Shown here: piece by piece, positions 43,896 to 53,088 of the stretch
How positions within the stretch are numbered: the stretch's first letter is position 1
Layout of the letters: every line of letters begins with the position of its first letter
NCBI RefSeq assembly: GCF_009495755.1
Contig: NZ_WIBJ01000006.1
Location: 62,001 to 126,000 of the forward strand
Direction: 5' to 3'
DNA: 64,000 nt
From: Flavobacterium sp. LMO8
Lineage (GTDB): Bacteria; Bacteroidota; Bacteroidia; Flavobacteriales; Flavobacteriaceae
The notes under the pieces: model-generated
Seen by the model: only the letters and a program-made list of their open reading frames with translations
Told to the model about the DNA's origin: nothing
Databases searched by the model: none
Translations under genes and position numbers: made by a program

Positions 43896-45293
43896 ATGAC
43901 ATTAATAAAATCAATATCAGGAATTCGTGGCACAATTGGTGGTGCTGTCGGCGATAATTTAACTCCAGTTGATGCCGTAAAATTTGCATCAGCTTACGGT
44001 TCGTTTTTAAAAATAAGACATGCTTCAAAAGGAAACGAACGATTAAAAGTAGTTATTGGAAGAGATGCACGAATTTCTGGGCCAATGATTCACAATTTAG
44101 TTATGAACACATTAGTTGGGCTAGGAATCGATGTAATTGATTTGGGTTTATCAACAACACCAACGGTTGAAATTGCTGTTCCGCTTGAAAAAGCAGATGG
44201 TGGAATTATTTTAACCGCTTCGCACAATCCAAAACAATGGAATGCACTTAAATTATTAAACGAAAAAGGTGAATTTTTAAGTGGAAAAGAAGGTGAGTTA
44301 ATCTTAGAGATTGCCGAAAATGAAGCTTTCGATTTTTCGGATGTAGATAGTTTAGGCGAAGTTATTGAAAACAATGCTTACATGGATATTCACATTGATG
44401 AAGTGCTAGAATTACCTTTAGTTGATGCTGATTTGGTAAAAACGAAGAAATTCAAAGTAGTAGTTGATGGTGTAAATTCGTCAGGTGGAATTATTATTCC
44501 AAACTTACTGGAACAAATGGGAATTGAAGTAGTAAAATTGTACTGCGAACCAAACGGTCATTTTCCTCACAATCCAGAGCCTTTAAAAGAACACTTAGGT
44601 GATATTTGTAAATTGGTTGTAGAAGAAAAAGCCGATTTCGGAATTGTAGTTGACCCTGATGTAGATAGATTGGCTTTCATTTCAAATGATGGTGAAATGT
44701 TTGGCGAAGAATACACTTTAGTAGCTGTTGCCGATTACATTTTATCAAAAACACCAGGAAATACAGTTTCTAATATGTCGTCTTCTCGTGCTTTGCGCGA
44801 TATTACTGAAAAACACGGTGGAACATACCAAGCAAGTGCTGTTGGTGAAGTAAACGTGGTAGAATTAATGAAGAAAACTAACGCTATAATTGGTGGAGAA
44901 GGAAATGGCGGAATCATTTATCCATCATCTCACTATGGAAGAGATAGTATGGTAGGTGTGGCTTTGTTTTTGACTTATTTAGCGAATCAAGATAAAACCG
45001 TTGCCGAAATTAGAGCTTCATATCCTCAATATTATATGAGTAAAAACAAAATTGAGTTAACACCTCAAATTGATGTGGATAATGTTTTAGCGACGTTAAC
45101 CGAAAAATATAAATCGGAAAACATTACAACAATCGACGGAGTAAAAATCGATTTCCCAACTGAATGGGTACATTTGAGAAAATCGAACACCGAACCAATT
45201 ATTAGAATTTATACAGAAGCTCCAACACAATCAGAAGCTGATGTTTTAGCCGAAAGATTTGTTAACGAACTAAAAGAAATTGCTGGAATTTAA
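43896..45293 (+). CDS. glmM: Phosphoglucosamine mutase / phosphohexomutase
   Basis: A 465-residue alpha-D-phosphohexomutase, most likely converting glucosamine-6-phosphate to glucosamine-1-phosphate for UDP-GlcNAc synthesis. The phosphoserine loop is ILTASHNPKQWN (Ser109), the metal loop VDPDVDRLAF, the sugar-specificity loop GGEGNGGIIYP, and the phosphate-binding C-terminus RKSNTEPIIRIY. The frame is open upstream for 32 codons through a dispersed repeat, so the internal ATG after the promoter is used. Phosphomannomutase activity is the main alternative. Confidence 0.9.
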   Translation: MTLIKSISGIRGTIGGAVGDNLTPVDAVKFASAYGSFLKIRHASKGNERLKVVIGRDARISGPMIHNLVMNTLVGLGIDVIDLGLSTTPTVEIAVPLEKADGGIILTASHNPKQWNALKLLNEKGEFLSGKEGELILEIAENEAFDFSDVDSLGEVIENNAYMDIHIDEVLELPLVDADLVKTKKFKVVVDGVNSSGGIIIPNLLEQMGIEVVKLYCEPNGHFPHNPEPLKEHLGDICKLVVEEKADFGIVVDPDVDRLAFISNDGEMFGEEYTLVAVADYILSKTPGNTVSNMSSSRALRDITEKHGGTYQASAVGEVNVVELMKKTNAIIGGEGNGGIIYPSSHYGRDSMVGVALFLTYLANQDKTVAEIRASYPQYYMSKNKIELTPQIDVDNVLATLTEKYKSENITTIDGVKIDFPTEWVHLRKSNTEPIIRIYTEAPTQSEADVLAERFVNELKEIAGI

Positions 45294-45300
45294 AAAGTAA

Positions 45301-45330
45301 ATGGTCAGATTTTATCTGACCATTTTAATT
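45301..45330. terminator. Bidirectional intrinsic terminator (glmM / nuclease)
   Basis: ATGGTCAGAT (45301-45310) and ATCTGACCAT (45314-45323) form a 10-bp stem between convergent genes, with A-rich and T-rich flanks. Confidence 0.85.
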
Positions 45331-47296
45331 ATTTTATTACTATTTTTTTGGTTGTTGATTGTAATCCGTTTGTTACTTTTACCAGATACATTCCAGAAAT
45401 CAAGTCTAAATTTATTTGAATTTCATTATCAAAATCTTGCCTTTTAACTAATTGCCCCGTTATTGTAAAAATTTCTACTTTTGAAGTTCCTTCTAATCCA
45501 GAAACAATCAAATAGTCAGAAGCTGGATTTGGATAAATCGCTATTCTATTTTCAATAGGATTTTGAGTCGATAAAGTTGAAGACCAAGGTTGACCAAAAT
45601 TAGCTCCAAAAATATAATCCGCTAAATTTGGATAATCTATAAAAGGATTACGATTCATTTGCCATGTATAAATATAATTGTTGCGATTCATTTCAAAATC
45701 ATCACTTGGATCGGTTGAATTCCAAGTTAGTAAAGTAGCTAAATCTCCCATTTGACCAACAATTGCATCAGAAGGATTACCATTAACTAAATTTAGTCCA
45801 TTATATCTAACTGCCATATAAAATAATGCTCTTGCAACATCACCATTCCAACTACCTTGGCTTCCAGTAGGCCCATTGTAATCTGAACCATAATCTCTAT
45901 TACTTCGAGTAGAATTTTCGGCGCCATCTTCAGCTCTCAAATGATGAGCATCTGCATGTCCTGCCAAGATATCATCTGCATTTGTAGGAAGCCAAATACC
46001 AATTCCATCAGCGGTAGAAGAAGTTCCTCCAGAAAAACCTCCTCTTGATTGAGGAAAAATATGCTCTCTATTCCAAACTCCAATATTACTAGAACCTGTT
46101 TGATAATCTAAAATTGATTTTGGACTTTCAACATACATCTGCCAAACTTGATTAGAGTTTAGTGGGTTTTTATCTGCTTCTTTAAGAATAAACTCAATAT
46201 CACCATAATTGTGAGCACGAACAACCGCTGGATTTGCAATAATATCTTGAACCGCTTGTTTTAAAGCATTTCCAGACAATCCTTCTAATGAATCATAATA
46301 TCCTGCTGGAATGGTTGGAGTAACTAAACCATAAGTTGGATTTAATGGAGTTCCATAGGTTTGTACAACATAATCATTATCATAAATTCTAATTAAAATG
46401 TTATCATTATTTGCTACATAACCAAATGGTAACGCTTGCAAATCAATTAACATTTCTTCATCACCTTCATCTGTTGTATCATCAAATAAATAGACTGAAT
46501 TTTGAGCGGTAGATAAACCTACTGGAATACTTACTGTTAAATTTGTCCCTGCATAATCATTAACCATAAAATTACCATTAACAATAGTAAAATTAAAAAT
46601 CAAATCTGTTCCAGATACTGGTTGACTTGTTGTAAATGTTATAGGAATTTCTTCTCCCTCGATGTAATTATTTTGTGGAATTGTTACAGTAATATAATTA
46701 AGAACTACACCACTTCCGTCATTATTAACACCAGGAGTTGGTGACTTAACCTCGTATGTTCCATCGTTTTTTCTTTGAATTGAATGGGTTGTAACACTTG
46801 CTGTTGCATTTTCATTTGTAAACACTGACAAGCCTAAGATAGCCATTAAATTAGTTGGTGGTGTATTATTGTTTGAATAAGCTAAGGCATCAACCAAATT
46901 TGTTGTAGTAGCAATAGTTCCTGGCTGAACAGCAAATTGAAAATCTGAAGCATCTCCTAGATAAAGTGCTACCACATCAGGTCCGTTTTGAATTCTACCG
47001 TTAGAAAATATTCCAAGAGGTGAAGGTGTAACTTGATTATTTCCAAAATGAGCAATTCCATTTATATCCGTTGCAAATCCATCTAAATCATAGGCATAAT
47101 AACACGAAGTATTGGTTTCATTAAAAAAAACCAAAACATAACCATCTAAAGAAAAATTTGGAGTATCAGACTTCAATTCAACAAATTCTAATAAATCTGA
47201 ACTAGGTGTATCTGCATCTATCTCATTAATAACTACTTGAGCATATTGAGAGACTCCTAATAAAAGGAATAATAAAGTAAGTAATTTTTGGGGCAT
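45329..47296 (-). CDS. Secreted endonuclease I with lamin-tail domain and T9SS sorting signal
   Basis: A 655-residue secreted protein. A signal peptide (LLTLLFLLLGVSQYAQ) is followed by a lamin-tail-like domain (VVINEIDADTPSSDLLEFVEL), a Calx-beta-like segment (about residues 210-330), and an endonuclease I domain with WNREHIFPQSRGG and DAHHLRAEDG, resembling the catalytic His region of EndA nucleases. The C-terminus (IYPNPASDYLIVSG to KIVIK) is a type A T9SS sorting domain. It would be exported across the outer membrane and degrade external DNA. ATG 47296 is used because a -7 element, TAATTTTG (minus strand 47319-47312), lies upstream of it. Confidence 0.9.
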   Translation of the reverse strand: MPQKLLTLLFLLLGVSQYAQVVINEIDADTPSSDLLEFVELKSDTPNFSLDGYVLVFFNETNTSCYYAYDLDGFATDINGIAHFGNNQVTPSPLGIFSNGRIQNGPDVVALYLGDASDFQFAVQPGTIATTTNLVDALAYSNNNTPPTNLMAILGLSVFTNENATASVTTHSIQRKNDGTYEVKSPTPGVNNDGSGVVLNYITVTIPQNNYIEGEEIPITFTTSQPVSGTDLIFNFTIVNGNFMVNDYAGTNLTVSIPVGLSTAQNSVYLFDDTTDEGDEEMLIDLQALPFGYVANNDNILIRIYDNDYVVQTYGTPLNPTYGLVTPTIPAGYYDSLEGLSGNALKQAVQDIIANPAVVRAHNYGDIEFILKEADKNPLNSNQVWQMYVESPKSILDYQTGSSNIGVWNREHIFPQSRGGFSGGTSSTADGIGIWLPTNADDILAGHADAHHLRAEDGAENSTRSNRDYGSDYNGPTGSQGSWNGDVARALFYMAVRYNGLNLVNGNPSDAIVGQMGDLATLLTWNSTDPSDDFEMNRNNYIYTWQMNRNPFIDYPNLADYIFGANFGQPWSSTLSTQNPIENRIAIYPNPASDYLIVSGLEGTSKVEIFTITGQLVKRQDFDNEIQINLDLISGMYLVKVTNGLQSTTKKIVIK

Positions 47297-47311
47297 AAAA
47301 ACTATTTTTAT

Positions 47312-47319
47312 CAAAATTA
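47312..47319 (-). promoter_or_regulatory. -7 element of the endonuclease gene
   Basis: TAATTTTG on the minus strand fits TAnnTTTG; the RNA start lies about 9 bases before ATG 47296. Confidence 0.5.
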
Positions 47320-47475
47320 CGAATATAAATACAACAACAACAACATTTTATCAGATATCACATTAAATTTTAGCCAAAATTAATGCTATTGTACGAGTAT
47401 TTTTATATTTAACTTTATTTTAAAGCAACTTTTTGCTTTATTTGCCATCTAACAATAAAACCTATTTATTCCATT

Positions 47476-50295
47476 TTGAAATTTTTAATCAAAATAGTAT
47501 TTTTAATTTTTCCTCTTCTGATTTTTTCTCAGCATACTTCAAAAATGACTGTTAGAATTAATACTGAAGAGAAAACACTATTGATTAATCAGATTCTTAC
47601 TTTTAACAATACAAGCAACGATACTTTAAAGCATATTATTTTAAATGATTGGAACAATGCTTTTTCATCAAAATCGTCTGCTTTGGCAAAAAAATATTCC
47701 GATGAATTTATTAGAGCTTTTCATTTAGCAAGCGAAAAAGAAAGAGGCTATACTTCTATCAAAACAATTGTAGATGCTAATTTTCAATCTATAAATTGGA
47801 AAAGACCTAATGGAAAAGTTGATTTGGTCAAACTAGATCTAAACCAACCAATTCTGCCATGTTCAAAACAAACTTTTACTTTAAATTACGAAGTAAAAAT
47901 TCCAAATGCTAAGTTTACGAGATATGGCTATGACGATAAAGACAGGATTACTTTAAAAAATTGGTATTTAAATCCATCACGATATGAACACAAACAGTTT
48001 GTACAACTTAGCAATGAAAATTTAGATGATATTCCAAATGCATTTTCAAATTTTGAAATTGAATTTGAACTTCCAATTAAACATCATTTATCAAGTAATT
48101 TATTAGAAATCAACACTTTTGAACTTGTAGATACTAAAAAAACAGTGTTAAATTCAAAAAACAAGAGTGAGGCAATTATTACTATTCAACCTTCAAACAC
48201 CTATCAAACTTATAAAAACGAAATCATTGAAGCAAGTTGTGGCATTGAAGATTCGAGAGTAAATGATATTGATAAAGCTATCATATTTGATAGAGTTAGT
48301 CGCTTTACAGCATCAAAATTAGGTTTACCACTTACATCAAAAATTTTAATTTCTCAGGAAGATTATGCGCGTCAGCCTTTTTATGGTTTAAATCAATTAC
48401 CTAATTTTTTAAGCCCATTTTCAGATAATTTAATGTTCGAATTGAAGTTTCTAAAAACCTATTTGAACAATTATTTAAAAGAAAATTTAAATCTAAATCA
48501 AAGACGCGACTATTGGATATACGACGGAATTCAGATGTTCATCATGATGCAATATGCCGATGAATATTTTCCCGATTTAAAAATGACTGGCAATGTAGCC
48601 AATTTAAAAATATTAAAATCGTACCATTTCATTAATCTCGATTTTAATCAACAATACAACTATTTATATATGTTAATGGCACGTAAAAATTTAGATCAAC
48701 CACTAAACGAACCCAAAAACAAATTAATAAAATTCAACGAGCAAATTGCCAGCAAATACAGAGCTGGTTTAAGTTTAAAATATTTAGATAGCTATTTAGG
48801 AAACGATATTGTTCACAATACTATTAAAGAATACATTCAAGAAAATCAATATTTTGGGACTAATTCACGTCAGTTTGAAACCATTTTAATCAAAAACAGT
48901 CCAAAAGACATCGATTGGTTTTTCAGAACCGTAATAGAAACTCGTGATTTGATTGATTATAAATTTGGAAAAGTAACCAAAACAGAAGATTCGCTTTCTG
49001 TAAATATTATTAACAAAACCAATACTGACGTTCCTATTTCTTTGTATCAAATAAAAGATAATCAGGTGGTTAATAAAATGTGGTTAACCAATATTAAAAC
49101 CGATTCCACTATCGTAATCCCAAGAATGGGAGCCGATAAGTTAACTCTTAACTACAATAACGAAGTTCCCGAATACAATTTAAGAAACAACTGGAAATCA
49201 TTAAAAGGCTATTTCTTCAATAATCGCCCGTTTAAATTTGTTTTTTTTAAAGATTTAGAAGAACCTTATTACAATCAAATTTTCTTTGTTCCAGAAGTAG
49301 AATTTAATATATATGATGGAATTGCATTAGGAATGCGAATCAATAATAAATCTATTTTAAATAAGCCATTTAGTTTTAGTGTTACACCAATGTATTCAAG
49401 CAATACCGGAACGCTTGTGGGTAAATTTTCTACATTTGTTGATGATAATATTAGAGAAAAAGGAAAACTTTATAACATAAGATATTTAGTATCTGGAAGT
49501 CGTTTCCATTATACAAATAATGCCTTTTACAATACATTAATTCCGATTATTCAATTTCGTTTCAGAGATCAAAATCTTAGAACAAATAAAAATGAATTTA
49601 TTCAATTAAGACAAGTATATGTTAATAGAGATAAATCAAATTCTACATTAAATTCTAATACAGAAAATTACAATATTTTTAATGCAAAATACGGTAATTA
49701 TCAATCCGAAGGAACCAAACATTATTCAATGCTTAATGACCTTCAGATATCTAGCAAATTTGGAAAAATTAGCACTGAAATCCATTACAGAAAACTATTC
49801 CAAAATAATCTTCAAATTAGCTTACGATTATTTGCTGGAGCATTTATGTTTAGAAGTACTAGTTCTAATTTTTTTAATTTTGGATTAGATAAGCCAAATG
49901 ACTATATGTTTGATTACAATTTACTAGGAAGAAGTGAAACAACAGGAATTTATAGTCAACAATACATATATGCCGAAGGCGGATTCAAGTCAAAACTTGA
50001 TACTCGATTTGCTAATCAATGGATAACTTCCGTAAACGGAACAATAAACATTTGGAATTGGATCCAAGTTTATGGCGATGCTGGATTACTAAAAAACAAA
50101 TTCAGCAGCACCAAATTTGTCTACGATTCGGGTTTACATTTAAACTTAGTTCCTGATTATTTTGAGCTTTTCTTACCCATTTATTCTTCAAACGGATTTG
50201 AGTTAAATTCAAATAATTATGGCGAAAAAATTCGTTTTGTAGTTACTTTAAGCCCAAAAACATTAGTGTCTCTATTTACAAGAAAATGGTTTTAA
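47476..50295 (+). CDS. M1-like degenerate peptidase fused to a C-terminal beta-barrel
   Basis: A 939-residue protein with a signal peptide (MKFLIKIVFLIFPLLIFSQ). Residues 20-230 resemble the beta-rich N-domain of M1 aminopeptidases, and residues 270-480 the helical catalytic domain. No HEXXH motif exists anywhere; the expected site reads FELKF and the expected WxNEG reads WIYDGIQ. From about residue 590 the sequence is aromatic-alternating and ends in KWF, like outer-membrane barrels. It therefore looks like a surface-facing non-catalytic protein. The start is TTG at 47476; no nearby ATG fits. Function unknown. Confidence 0.72.
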   Translation: MKFLIKIVFLIFPLLIFSQHTSKMTVRINTEEKTLLINQILTFNNTSNDTLKHIILNDWNNAFSSKSSALAKKYSDEFIRAFHLASEKERGYTSIKTIVDANFQSINWKRPNGKVDLVKLDLNQPILPCSKQTFTLNYEVKIPNAKFTRYGYDDKDRITLKNWYLNPSRYEHKQFVQLSNENLDDIPNAFSNFEIEFELPIKHHLSSNLLEINTFELVDTKKTVLNSKNKSEAIITIQPSNTYQTYKNEIIEASCGIEDSRVNDIDKAIIFDRVSRFTASKLGLPLTSKILISQEDYARQPFYGLNQLPNFLSPFSDNLMFELKFLKTYLNNYLKENLNLNQRRDYWIYDGIQMFIMMQYADEYFPDLKMTGNVANLKILKSYHFINLDFNQQYNYLYMLMARKNLDQPLNEPKNKLIKFNEQIASKYRAGLSLKYLDSYLGNDIVHNTIKEYIQENQYFGTNSRQFETILIKNSPKDIDWFFRTVIETRDLIDYKFGKVTKTEDSLSVNIINKTNTDVPISLYQIKDNQVVNKMWLTNIKTDSTIVIPRMGADKLTLNYNNEVPEYNLRNNWKSLKGYFFNNRPFKFVFFKDLEEPYYNQIFFVPEVEFNIYDGIALGMRINNKSILNKPFSFSVTPMYSSNTGTLVGKFSTFVDDNIREKGKLYNIRYLVSGSRFHYTNNAFYNTLIPIIQFRFRDQNLRTNKNEFIQLRQVYVNRDKSNSTLNSNTENYNIFNAKYGNYQSEGTKHYSMLNDLQISSKFGKISTEIHYRKLFQNNLQISLRLFAGAFMFRSTSSNFFNFGLDKPNDYMFDYNLLGRSETTGIYSQQYIYAEGGFKSKLDTRFANQWITSVNGTINIWNWIQVYGDAGLLKNKFSSTKFVYDSGLHLNLVPDYFELFLPIYSSNGFELNSNNYGEKIRFVVTLSPKTLVSLFTRKWF

Positions 50296-50419
50296 TACAA
50301 AAATATTGATTTTATTGCGAAATTCACAACAATAACCATTCAAAACATAAATTCATTAGTTTTTCAAAACCAAAACCTTTGATAAATTACTAATAATTAA
50401 ATAAAACATTGCTACTTTA

Positions 50420-50449
50420 TTGTTTTATAAATCCTTTTAATTAAATTTG
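50420..50449 (+). promoter_or_regulatory. Consensus promoter of the E1 dehydrogenase gene
   Basis: TTG (50420-50422), a 19-base spacer, and TAAATTTG (50442-50449). The RNA start near 50456 supports ATG 50479 over an in-frame TTG at 50464. Confidence 0.7.
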
Positions 50450-50478
50450 TTGAATTATCAATTTTGATTGGATTAGTT

Positions 50479-52881
50479 ATGAATACACCAACAACAGCTG
50501 AAGTAGTTTCTTTTGAAGATTTTAAAAAAGAAGTGATTAACGATTATAAAATCGCCCGAATTAGTAGAGAATGTAGTCTTCTTGGAAGAAAAGAAGTACT
50601 CACAGGTAAAGCCAAATTCGGAATTTTTGGCGATGGTAAAGAAGTGCCTCAATTGGCATTAGCGAAAGCATTTCAAAACGGAGATTTCCGTTCAGGATAC
50701 TATCGTGACCAAACGTTTATGATGGCAATTGGTGCTATGAATATCGAGCAATTCTTCGCTGGATTATATGGTCATACTGATATTAATTTTGATCCAATGA
50801 GTGCTGGACGTCAAATGGGCGGTCACTTCGCAACCCATTCATTAGATGAAAACGGAAATTGGAAAAACTTAACCCAACAAAAAAATTCGAGTGCTGACAT
50901 CTCTCCTACTGCTGGGCAAATGCCGCGTTTATTAGGATTGGCTCAGGCTTCAAAAATATACAGAAATGTTTCTGGTATCAACCAAACCAACTTCTCCGAA
51001 AACGGAAACGAAGTCGCTTGGGGAACTATCGGAAATGCTTCCACTTCAGAAGGTTTATTCTTCGAAACTATAAACGCTGCCGGTGTTTTACAAGTACCAA
51101 TGGTAATGAGTGTTTGGGACGACGAATACGGAATTTCAGTTCACGCACGCCATCAAACAACTAAAGAAAACATCTCAGAAATCTTAAAAGGTTTCCAACG
51201 TGATGAAGAAAACAATGGTTACGAAATCTTACGCGTTAAAGGTTGGGATTACCCAGCTTTAGTAGAAACATACCAAAAAGCATCACAAATTGCTCGTGAA
51301 GAACACGTTCCTGTTTTAGTTCACGTACAAGAATTGACACAACCGCAAGGTCACTCAACTTCTGGAAGTCATGAGCGTTACAAAAATGCAGAACGTTTGG
51401 CTTGGGAAGCAGAATTTGACTGTTTAGCTAAAATGAAAACTTGGTTAATCGAAAACAATATCGCTACTTCAGAAGAATTAGAAGAAATTGATAATCAAGC
51501 TAAAAAAGACGTTTTAGAAGGTAAAAAGGCAGCTTGGAATAACTTTACGGCTCCAATAAAAGCAGAACAACAAGAATTAGTTGGTTTGTTAAATACCATC
51601 GCTTCACAAAGTGAAAACAAAGTATTTATCGAGAAAATTGCTAACGATCTTGCGTCAATAAAAGAACCAATTCGTAAAGATATTTTAGTAGCGGCTCGCA
51701 AAGTATTACGCATGATTATCAAAGAAAATTCTCGTACTACTTTAGCTACTTGGATTGAAAATTATACGGAGAAAATTCAACCAAAATTCAGTTCGCACTT
51801 ATTTTCGCAATCAGATAAAACCGTTTTAAAATCTAAAGAAGTAGCTCCAACATACGATGCAACTGCTGAAGATGTGGATGCCCGTTTGGTGTTAAGAGAT
51901 AACTTTGATGCTATCTTTTCAAAATATCCTGAAACCTTAATTTTTGGTGAAGATTCAGGAAACATTGGTGACGTAAACCAAGGTTTGGAAGGCATGCAAG
52001 AAAAATACGGAGAATTACGCGTTGCCGATGTCGGAATTCGTGAAGCTACGATTTTAGGTCAAGGAATTGGGATGGCGATGCGAGGATTGCGTCCAATTGC
52101 TGAAATTCAATATTTAGATTATTTGTTGTATGCTATTCAAATCATGAGTGATGATTTAGCAACATTACAGTACAGAACGGCTGGTCGCCAAAAAGCACCA
52201 TTAATCATCAGAACTCGTGGTCACCGTTTAGAAGGTGTTTGGCATTCAGGTTCTCCAATGGGAATGATTATCAATGCGATCAGAGGAATTCACGTTTTAG
52301 TTCCAAGAAACATGACCAAAGCAGCTGGTTTTTATAATACTTTGTTAGAAACTGACGAACCTGCATTAGTAGTAGAATGTTTGAACGGTTATCGTTTGAA
52401 AGAAAAAATGCCAACGAACTTAGGTGAATTCAAAACGCCTATCGGAGTGGTTGAAACTATCAAAACTGGAACTGATATCACTTTAGTTTCTTATGGTTCA
52501 ACATTACGTTTAGTTGAACAAGCGGCAAATGAGTTAGAATCAGTTGGAATTAGCGCTGAAATTATTGACATTCAATCGTTATTACCTTTCGATATTCATC
52601 ATGATATTGTGAAATCGGTAGCGATAACAAATCGTTTGTTAGTTATTGATGAAGACGTTCCTGGTGGAGCAAGTGCATACATTTTACAAGAAATTGTAGA
52701 AAATCAGAATGCGTATAAACATTTGGATAGCGCTCCGCAAACATTGGCTTCAAAAGCACACCGACCAGCTTATGGAACTGACGGAGATTACTTTTCAAAA
52801 CCTTCAGCAGAAGATATTTTTGAGAAAGTATATGCGATTATGAATGAGTCAAATCCAACAAAATATCCAAATTTGTATTAA
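50479..52881 (+). CDS. 2-oxoacid dehydrogenase E1, fused alpha and beta subunits
   Basis: An 800-residue thiamine diphosphate enzyme that decarboxylates a branched-chain or related 2-oxoacid and acetylates the E2 lipoyl group. The N-terminal 400 residues are the E1-alpha part (GRKEVLTGKAKFGIFGDG, GYYRDQTFMMAIG, and the TPP region GNASTSEGLFFE). After a helical linker, the E1-beta part begins near residue 460 (FGEDSGNIGDVNQGLEG, QYLDYLLYAIQ, VVECLNGYRL). Elsewhere these are two chains; the fusion is common in Flavobacteriia. Its E2 gene is not in the window, while a possible E3 (LpdA) is. Confidence 0.92.
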   Translation: MNTPTTAEVVSFEDFKKEVINDYKIARISRECSLLGRKEVLTGKAKFGIFGDGKEVPQLALAKAFQNGDFRSGYYRDQTFMMAIGAMNIEQFFAGLYGHTDINFDPMSAGRQMGGHFATHSLDENGNWKNLTQQKNSSADISPTAGQMPRLLGLAQASKIYRNVSGINQTNFSENGNEVAWGTIGNASTSEGLFFETINAAGVLQVPMVMSVWDDEYGISVHARHQTTKENISEILKGFQRDEENNGYEILRVKGWDYPALVETYQKASQIAREEHVPVLVHVQELTQPQGHSTSGSHERYKNAERLAWEAEFDCLAKMKTWLIENNIATSEELEEIDNQAKKDVLEGKKAAWNNFTAPIKAEQQELVGLLNTIASQSENKVFIEKIANDLASIKEPIRKDILVAARKVLRMIIKENSRTTLATWIENYTEKIQPKFSSHLFSQSDKTVLKSKEVAPTYDATAEDVDARLVLRDNFDAIFSKYPETLIFGEDSGNIGDVNQGLEGMQEKYGELRVADVGIREATILGQGIGMAMRGLRPIAEIQYLDYLLYAIQIMSDDLATLQYRTAGRQKAPLIIRTRGHRLEGVWHSGSPMGMIINAIRGIHVLVPRNMTKAAGFYNTLLETDEPALVVECLNGYRLKEKMPTNLGEFKTPIGVVETIKTGTDITLVSYGSTLRLVEQAANELESVGISAEIIDIQSLLPFDIHHDIVKSVAITNRLLVIDEDVPGGASAYILQEIVENQNAYKHLDSAPQTLASKAHRPAYGTDGDYFSKPSAEDIFEKVYAIMNESNPTKYPNLY

Positions 52882-52885
52882 AAAA

Positions 52886-52918
52886 TTTGTTTATTCGAAA
52901 ATTAATTAGAAATATTTG
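52886..52918 (+). promoter_or_regulatory. Candidate trp operon promoter
   Basis: TTTG (52886-52889), 21 bases, then AATATTTG (52911-52918), one mismatch from TAnnTTTG. The predicted RNA start near 52925 leaves about 12 bases before the leader-peptide ATG. Confidence 0.5.
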
Positions 52919-52936
52919 CAACATACAATTAAGAAA

Positions 52937-52993
52937 ATGATTTCAATTTTAAATAATATTTGGTGGTGGTCTAACTTACGTCGAACTTCGTGA
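52937..52993 (+). CDS. trpL: trp leader peptide (three consecutive Trp codons)
   Basis: An 18-residue peptide, MISILNNIWWWSNLRRTS, read from ATG 52937 to TGA 52993. Codons 9-11 are TGG TGG TGG. It is followed 40 bases later by an intrinsic terminator and then by trpE, the standard layout of ribosome-mediated attenuation: stalling at Trp codons under tryptophan shortage should prevent the terminator from forming. TATTTGGT (52957-52964), over the first Trp codons, is an exact complement of ACCAAATA (53021-53028), just before the terminator, giving a testable switch pairing. Confidence 0.85.
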   Translation: MISILNNIWWWSNLRRTS

Positions 52994-53033
52994 GCGAAAC
53001 CTGCTATAGTATCATTTAAAACCAAATACATAG

Positions 53034-53068
53034 AAAAGGCTTGTCAATCACGACAAGCCTTTTTTTAT
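53034..53068 (+). terminator. trp attenuator terminator
   Basis: AAAGGCTTGTC (53035-53045) pairs with GACAAGCCTTT (53052-53062) in an 11-bp stem with a six-base loop, followed by seven or more Ts. It lies between the leader peptide and trpE; ending transcription here would silence the whole operon. Confidence 0.9.
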
Positions 53069-53088
53069 TGCCAAAAATTCAAAATCAC

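Noticed and set aside
53041..53088. N-terminal extension of TrpE from a TTG at 53041
   Set aside because: This stretch is the attenuator terminator hairpin and its T-run; the family N-terminus begins at ATG 53089.
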